Origin: Siphonodentalium dalli
Taxonomy: Eukaryota; Mollusca; Scaphopoda; Gadilida; Siphonodentaliidae
Reading direction: 5' to 3'
NCBI GenBank assembly: GCA_032622095.1
Contig: CP136066.1
Span: 94,447,319-94,511,318, forward strand
DNA length: 64,000 bases
Part shown: piece after piece, positions 58,225 to 64,000 of the stretch
Layout: each line of letters opens with the position of its first letter
Numbering within the stretch: position 1 is the first letter of the stretch
The notes under the pieces: model-generated
Seen by the model: only the letters and a program-made list of their open reading frames with translations
What the model was told of the DNA's origin: nothing
Database searches by the model: none
Translations under genes and position numbers: made by a program

Positions 58225-58665
58225 ATTAAAGATGCATAATCGGATTAAGCGCCCCTCACTTACTATTTATTCGGATGCGGGGGCAAAATATATTTGATTC
58301 GAGTCGAGGAACCCACCTATCAAATCTCAAAGTTATTAGATATAAATTTTTGAAATCTATTATTTTTCACGATCGATGCTTATTAGGACCAGTAAAAAGT
58401 CGATGAGCGGACGGTCTCGGACCAACTTGCGGATGAAGATGGATAAATCTAAAATCAAGAGGCTTTGTGTTGATCATAAGGCCAAATTTCGTCGAACAAC
58501 GTGTTGATAAATAACACGTTTCGGGCAATTTTATACTATAGATTACAGTGGTTAGCATTATTTTGGGCAATTAATCGATTCTGATAACCGAAGCGGCATT
58601 TCTAAAAATGTTGTTATTGGAATCTGATTATATGGGGACCATCGAATTGGATTGGGTACCTTTAA
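58225..58665 (+). mobile_element. family A repeat, full length
   Basis: It runs from TTAAAGATGCATAATCGG to GGGTACCTTTAA with all standard blocks (GATTCGAGTCGAGGAACCC, GATGAAGATGGATAAATC, GTTGATAAATAACACG). It is followed 200 bp later by another copy in the same orientation. Confidence 0.75.
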
Positions 58666-58864
58666 TGTTACAGTATTGACGCCATATGTCACACGCATAC
58701 GGCCATGTTCTGCCGGGGAAGGTAACCTGCTTCGTGTATCTGGTCAAGTTTTTCAGTTGATTACATGCTTTTTAATACTAAATTTGCTTTTTGTGAAATA
58801 ACGTTGTTATGGTTGTTGTCACCGAAATGTTATATGTTAAACTGTTATAACAGTTTCATAACAG

Positions 58865-59334
58865 TTTAAAGATGCATAATCTGAATAAACGCTCACAAAT
58901 TACTATTTCTTTGGCTTCGGTGGTAAAATATATATGATTCTAGTCGAGGAACCCACCCATCAAAGCTCAGAGTGATTAGATATAAATTTTTTAAATCTAT
59001 TATTTTCCACCACGGGTACTTTTAGTGGCCTAGATAATAGTCGACGAGAAGACGGCCTCGGACCAAATTGCGGATGAAGATGGATAACTCTAAAATCAAG
59101 TGGTAATACGGCCAATTCTCTTGATAATTAAGTGATAATACTGTCACATTTCGTTGAACAACATGTTGATAAATAACACGTTTTGGGAAATTGTATACCA
59201 TAGTTGACAGTAACTGTTGTTATCATTATTTTGTTTAATTAATCGATTCTGATAACTAAAGCGTATTTTGAAGAAATGTTGTTGTTGTAACTTGATGATA
59301 TGGGAACCGTCTGACCAGGACTAAGTACCTTTAA
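58865..59334 (+). mobile_element. family A repeat, full length
   Basis: It runs from TTTAAAGATGCATAATCTG to AAGTACCTTTAA. Compared with 58225 it keeps the longer middle (TGATAATTAAGTGATAATACTG). The pair and the flanking inverted family M copies make 57.8-60.4 kb a composite block. Confidence 0.75.
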
Positions 59335-60130
59335 CTAATATGCTATAATATGCAGTTTATTATAAACTTATAACATTTTAGCATATTACAATTCGATGAC
59401 GCTAATACACAGCTGTATGTGTTCCAATTCATTTTAAATGCTATGTTTTTTATTTTATACTTCTGTATCAATATATATTTCAGGGGATAGATCTCGCTAC
59501 AACATCTGTAGGTTACTGTGAAGTAATTCGATTGGCTGCGCCCTCCAACGGATATTGGGCCAAGATACAGGAGAGAATTAGACAATTCTGGGCTCTGGTT
59601 GGTTAATAGTAGTTTTGATATTTAAACATATAATCACTCACTCTTGAATTTGCAGACGCCAAACAAAACATAGGAATAATAATCATTGTAAAGCACGTGG
59701 TTCCTTGTTTGAATTTGTTCGGTGTGAGGTAAACAATATTTTTTCATGCAATTCTGATTATAAATTATTATAAATCCGAAATGTAAAGGTTTTTGATTTT
59801 TTTTTTCATGCAGAAACTTTGCGCAGATGCTAATCCTGGTGATCATGTACTCATTTATCACAATTCGTGGATGCCCAGGGCTGAAGGCCATTATATGTTA
59901 ACACTGAGGCCTTTGGGAAATATTTACTTCACTGTAACCTATAATGTAATGATCTAAGAACATGTTGAATATCTGAGCAGCACAGATACTCCGTCAGAAG
60001 AAACTAAATAAGTAGAATTACGCCCCTTACATCAGCATAATCCGTTAAAAGGAGATATGGAGATGAGGCTCGATCATATATTTTACTGACAACGCGGAAC
60101 TACTCTATAACTTTTACAGGACCAATTTTG

Positions 60131-60425
60131 TTTTAAAGGTACGGTTGGCCTTGGCGGTGGGTATCCTGTGAAAATATTTCCAACCGTCAAAAACCGCCAC
60201 AAACAGAAAGAACATCAAAATATAGACAGACTGTGTCCGTATACAAATAAGAAATATCGCATAAACAGTATGTTATTGTCATATTGTTGACCATTGTTAT
60301 GTAAACAAAAGCATAAAAAGTTACTTTTCTGGTGTTTGTTTATATTATGATGGTAAACATAAAGAGCGTTCTTTGTGGGTGATTCCTGATATGGAACTAA
60401 TAAAGAGCGTTTATGCCATTTGTGT
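60131..60425 (-). mobile_element. family M repeat, minus copy
   Basis: The reverse complement carries AACGCTCTTTAT and GAACGCTCTTTAT, GCTTTTGTTTACATAACAAT, ATACTGTTTATGCGATATTTCT, TCTGTCTATATTTTGATG, GGCGGTTTTTGACGG and CCGTACCTTTAA. It aligns along its length with 57843-58127. Confidence 0.75.
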
Positions 60426-62965
60426 GTGATTAGCCAGTAGCATTGTGCTGTCTTCTGCAACACAATCAGGCTCTTGCTTAGGTAAAATATAGTAGGTCTT
60501 TATGATAACATGCTGTTTACGCGATGGTCATGGTATATATGAACGAAACTGTATGCGTTTTGCTGTTTTTTCTGTTTACGGTGATTGGAACAAATATGTA
60601 TATTTTCGACAACTAAGGCCTCACGTGCCTTTAAACAGAAATTTGGAATACCCCCCCCCCTCCCCCGCGAGCGAGAAAGGATGAGAACGTCAACTAAGCG
60701 GCGCAGATGAGTTGAGAAAACAGACATTTAAAAAAAAACATTGGTTGAAATTAGCATCTTTTAGCCACGAACTACGTGGTAAGTGTGACTTGTATCGCAT
60801 GTTGTAATTGCAAAACGAATCACTCATAACAACAATCCTGATGAAGCGGTCCTGCTATAGTCTGCTATGATGTTGGGAGGGTGAGGTGGGGGTGTTTCTG
60901 CTGAATTGTCATGCATGCAATGGAATAGTAGTGTCAAGTGGCTTTAATTGATGTGAACCATCGTTAATTCAATTGAGATCCACACTTATATAATAAAAGT
61001 CAACAAAGTTGTTCTTCTCTGCAACACGACTCAATTTGGTTTTTATTTCTAAAACATTCTATTTAGAACATGATTGGCTCGATTGAAAGATGAATTCATT
61101 GTGAAAGTCATTCTATTCGCGTAGTAAGTTAATATATTTTAGTCTACATATGATTTTCAGAATAGTGTTGAATGACTTGACCTTTTCCAATGTTTACCAT
61201 AATAGTCCAGGATATCGGGAGGTAGTGTTGCTCATATTGACGGACAAGCTGCGACCATGTTATTTTTAATGTTTTAGGTAAGGTAATGAAGAAAAATCAT
61301 GATAGCAAGAACAAATTTGTAGCCTTCTTTGTTTTTTTTCGATATTTTGGGCATTTTTCTACATTTTAAGCCCAAAATTTTCATTTATTTTTTCAATGTG
61401 TAAAGATTTCATTTTAGTATGATTTTGGTAATTAAGTTGAATAGTAATTGTGTTAATAATGTTAAATAACTAATTGTGCTAAAAAAATTGAAGAATTTCA
61501 ATGTGTTTTTTTTTTATTTGTTACCATTTTTTTTTTTACTTTTTTACGCAAAATCGTCAAAATTGCAACCATTTCATCTTAGTATGATATTTTAAGGTTA
61601 AATTCACCATAATTATTTTAATATTGTTAAATAATTTACAACTTGGCTTCTACAATGTTTTTAAATGGATTTAAGAAGGTTTCTACTTGTTTTCAAAGTT
61701 GAGGGGTGGTCTAATTCAAATCCAATTAAACATTGTACTGTTCAAAATTAGATAAATTCCTTAAGGCGTATGGTAGATATACGTAACTAGTTTTCAAAAC
61801 GTATACATATGCATTTCTATCCTGTGCGTTATGCACGCGAGTCGGATTTTACAAATTAAATTATGATGAAAAACCCTGAATTTTGGGTGTGGTCACATTT
61901 GTGGTAATAATATTCCGATTAGAGAGTGGATGGACATGGGCCATGCGACACTGTGCAGTATATATGTATATAACAAGCATGACATGAGACAATAGTATCT
62001 TTCTACTAAACTGTGCTTCCAGAGTTATCTGGAATCGAGTATCGGTTTTTTTTCTTACCCCAAAAAAATGGTCAATTTTAAAATGGGGTATGTGTGTCAA
62101 AGGACCACTGGGAGATAATAGGATGTCCAATGACTCCTATATTTCTATCGTATCACAGTAAAGCTTTTCTTGTAAAATTGGCGCGGTTTACACGATCAAA
62201 GTTCGATTTTCTTTACAATTATATGTTACAAGCAACTAATTATATAGAGTTACGCTTCTTGAAACTCGAGTCAGCATATCAAAAAAATCTGGCTGCTGAT
62301 TGGTTGATTATCATTGAGGGAAATATCCCTAATCGGGAACAGAAATCATAGCCTACGTAAATATGGCGATTGTTTATGTTTAGATGTCCAGGAAGAGTCT
62401 GGTGGTGTCCAGAAGTTACGGAAGTGGTCTGGATATGTTTATGCTGCTGATTTTTGTGCAGTAAATGGGGTAGTTGTGGAAATGCAACATTATCGTTTGA
62501 AAAAAATACCGAAAAGGGCACGTTTGTTGTAACACACTTGTGCAGCGGATGACGTTCTAAGGGAAAATTGACCACTTGAAGTTCAAATAGGCTTAACCCA
62601 TAGCCGGTGAGACTTTTAGTTAACACTGTCGCCTATGGAAAATAATTATGTGTTAGTAACCTATAGATACGAAGCTTAGGTACATTAATTAGAGTTCATA
62701 TATTACTATATTTAAATCATATTTATGCATACAGTCGGCGTCGAAACAAAAACATGAATATCCCGATTATTCGTGACATTCAAGTTAAATGTTCAATAAT
62801 AGAAAATTATACTGTGACCGGTTCATTCAACATGAAGTTAATCAAGGTGTATCTTTATTAATAACAGTATACAGTACTATCAAAATCAGAAGAAACATGT
62901 GGCCCTGGGTACTTATCTCCCAGCGCTGTGGCAAAAAACAAATTGACAATGCATTCTTAAACCCA
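60426..62965. other. unassigned AT-rich sequence
   Basis: Includes a C run (60650-60664), a family H-like end at 60846, and the AT-rich duplication at 61407-61645. 62314-62532 (plus) is a 72-codon ORF that I do not recognise. Confidence 0.45.
61407..61645 (+). repeat. diverged ~165-bp tandem duplication, AT-rich
   Basis: TTTCATTTTAGTATGATTTT (61410) and TTTCATCTTAGTATGATATT (61574) are each followed by AATTGTGTTAATAATGTTAA-like / TTTTAATATTGTTAAATAA blocks. T-runs of 9-12 bases separate them. Matrix-attachment-like base composition, but no function is shown. Confidence 0.45.
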
Positions 62966-63905
62966 AACCTGTGGCGGTTTTTCATCCAATGCACCGAAGC
63001 TTCATGCCATGTACCAAAGCTTAGTGACGTGTCAGAACTCCAGGAATATACCACCATAGGACATCATATGGTACATTGAATGGTCACCAGAAACCCGGAT
63101 ATTAATAATTTCAGATCATAATTAGCATCGCATTATATATTAACCCATCGAGGAATATGTCATAATGACACACTATATTACACCTACTATATAACTGCTC
63201 CCTCCCTGACACAGGGCTACATATAAGAAGTTTATCGATGTCTACTTAATGAGAGTATATATACAGTTCCGTAAAAATCTGACCTCGCATCGTTAGTCCC
63301 AAATCTGTGGCGATTTTTCATCCAATTTACCGAAGGTCACCATAAACTTCGATATCAATCATTTCAGACCGTAACTATCATGGAATTATATATTAACCCA
63401 TGGTGTAATTATGTCAAAATGACACACTATATTACATCAACCCTATATGTTAAACTGCTTCCTCCCTGACACAGTGATACATACAAGAAGTTTATCCATG
63501 TCTACTTAATGAGAGCATATACTTCTGTCGAAATCTGGCGAAAAATGTGACCTTGCATCATTAACCCCAAATCTGTGGCGGTTTTTCATCCTATGTACCG
63601 AAGCTTCGTGACATGTACCGAAGCTTGGTGACGTGTCAGAACTTCTAAAATATACCCCATCGGGACATCAAATGGTATCAAACGTTGAATGGTCACCATA
63701 AATCTCGATATTAGTCATTTCAGACCATAATTAGCATAGCATTATATATTAACCCATCGAGAAATATGTCATAATGACACACTATATTACACCCACCCCT
63801 ATATAACTGCGTCCTCTCTGACAGACTGCATAAAAAAAGTTTATCCATGTCTACTTAATGAGAGTATACAGTTCTGTGAAAATCGGGCGAACAATTTGGT
63901 CTATA
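62966..63905 (+). repeat. satellite-like tandem array, three units of ~270-335 bp
   Basis: CTGTGGCGGTTTTTCATCC starts units at about 62969, 63304 and 63573. Each unit continues with ACCGAAG, TGGTCACCA-AAA, GATAT-A-T-ATTTCAGA, CATTATATATTAACCCAT, TATGTCA-AATGACACACTA, TCCCTGACA, AGAAGTTTAT and CATGTCTACTTAATGAGAG. The middle unit lacks an ~65-base block near its start. The array stops at about 63905 before a G run. Confidence 0.8.
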
Positions 63906-63914
63906 AATCCCGTA

Positions 63915-63990
63915 GTGTGCAGGGGGGGGGGGGGGTCGCGCACAAAAATTCCATATATGAGGCGGGGGTGGGTGGGTCATTTCACCCGGA
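63915..63990. repeat. poly-G/GGGTGGGTGGGT fragment of family K type
   Basis: A 14-base G run (63920) followed by CGCGCACAAAAATTCC and GGCGGGGGTGGGTGGGTC resembles the 11319-11849 element's left end and interior. It is cut by the window edge. Confidence 0.4.
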
Positions 63991-64000
63991 AAAAATGCGT

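Noticed and set aside
62314-62532. Possible THAP-type zinc finger start (FCAVNG ... IPKRAR)
   Set aside because: The second cysteine and the later Trp/C-x2-H of a THAP domain are missing, and no transposase follows.
1-64000. tRNA, rRNA, CRISPR or bacterial operon features
   Set aside because: I saw no B-box context (GGTTCRANTCC) in a foldable position, no rRNA-like blocks, no regularly spaced CRISPR-type repeats, and the sequence is clearly eukaryotic.

Overview
The window looks like intergenic, repeat-saturated nuclear DNA of an animal, most likely a lophotrochozoan and probably a mollusc. The evidence is an AT-rich base composition, long stretches without open frames, many small inverted-repeat (MITE-like) transposons, non-LTR retrotransposon tails ending in microsatellites, and a short piece at 28743-28800 that resembles a SINE motif common in mollusc genomes. 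I find no intact host gene, no rRNA, no tRNA that I can support and no CRISPR. Most open frames of 60-120 codons have no codon signal and lie in repeats or microsatellites. Many of them begin at TTG or GTG rather than ATG.

The main coding region is on the minus strand at 52825-56031. It is one long gene read through five consecutive frames, broken by at least five frameshifts and two in-frame stops. It encodes a large protein of a multicopy family that I recall from mollusc and cnidarian genomes, where it has no assigned function. The N-terminus has two similar zinc-binding modules (C-x2-C ... H-x2-C). The middle has conserved acidic motifs (DNVDHN, FDQPLW, GSGLEE) that could form a DDE-like triad. 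The gene sits inside a pair of roughly 560-640 bp inverted arms (52185-52825 and 56625-57182), each built from two diverged ~361-365 bp monomers. Together they look like a ~5 kb DNA transposon of a kind I cannot name.

Region by region. 0-9 kb: hAT-like MITE with an 8-bp target duplication, a foldback at 2.8 kb, an inverted pair of a dispersed repeat (family A) at 3.9-4.9 kb, and a dead PIF/Harbinger element (7226-8754) with a recognisable transposase fragment. 9-16 kb: several palindromic MITEs, a poly-G-ended TIR element, a short tandem array and two piggyBac-type TTAA MITEs. 16-22 kb: a hairpin-of-hairpins element, then a 3.5 kb transposon with ~0.9 kb inverted arms that has inserted into an older repeat and itself carries a nested 1.14 kb TTA-flanked element. 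22-31 kb: mostly unexplained AT-rich sequence with a LINE reverse-transcriptase relic. 31.9-34.2 kb: trinucleotide microsatellites that switch strand. 34-45 kb: dense nested MITEs and three LINE 3' ends. 45-52 kb: a ~140 bp tandem array, two more LINE relics and unexplained sequence. 52-57 kb: the unusual element. 57.8-60.4 kb: an inverted pair of family M repeats enclosing two family A copies. 63-64 kb: a tandem satellite-like array running toward the window edge.

Several families share the terminus GTACCTTTAA / TTAAAGGTAC, which suggests that unrelated non-autonomous repeats may use the same TTAA-targeting machinery. All family names by letter (A-M) are mine.
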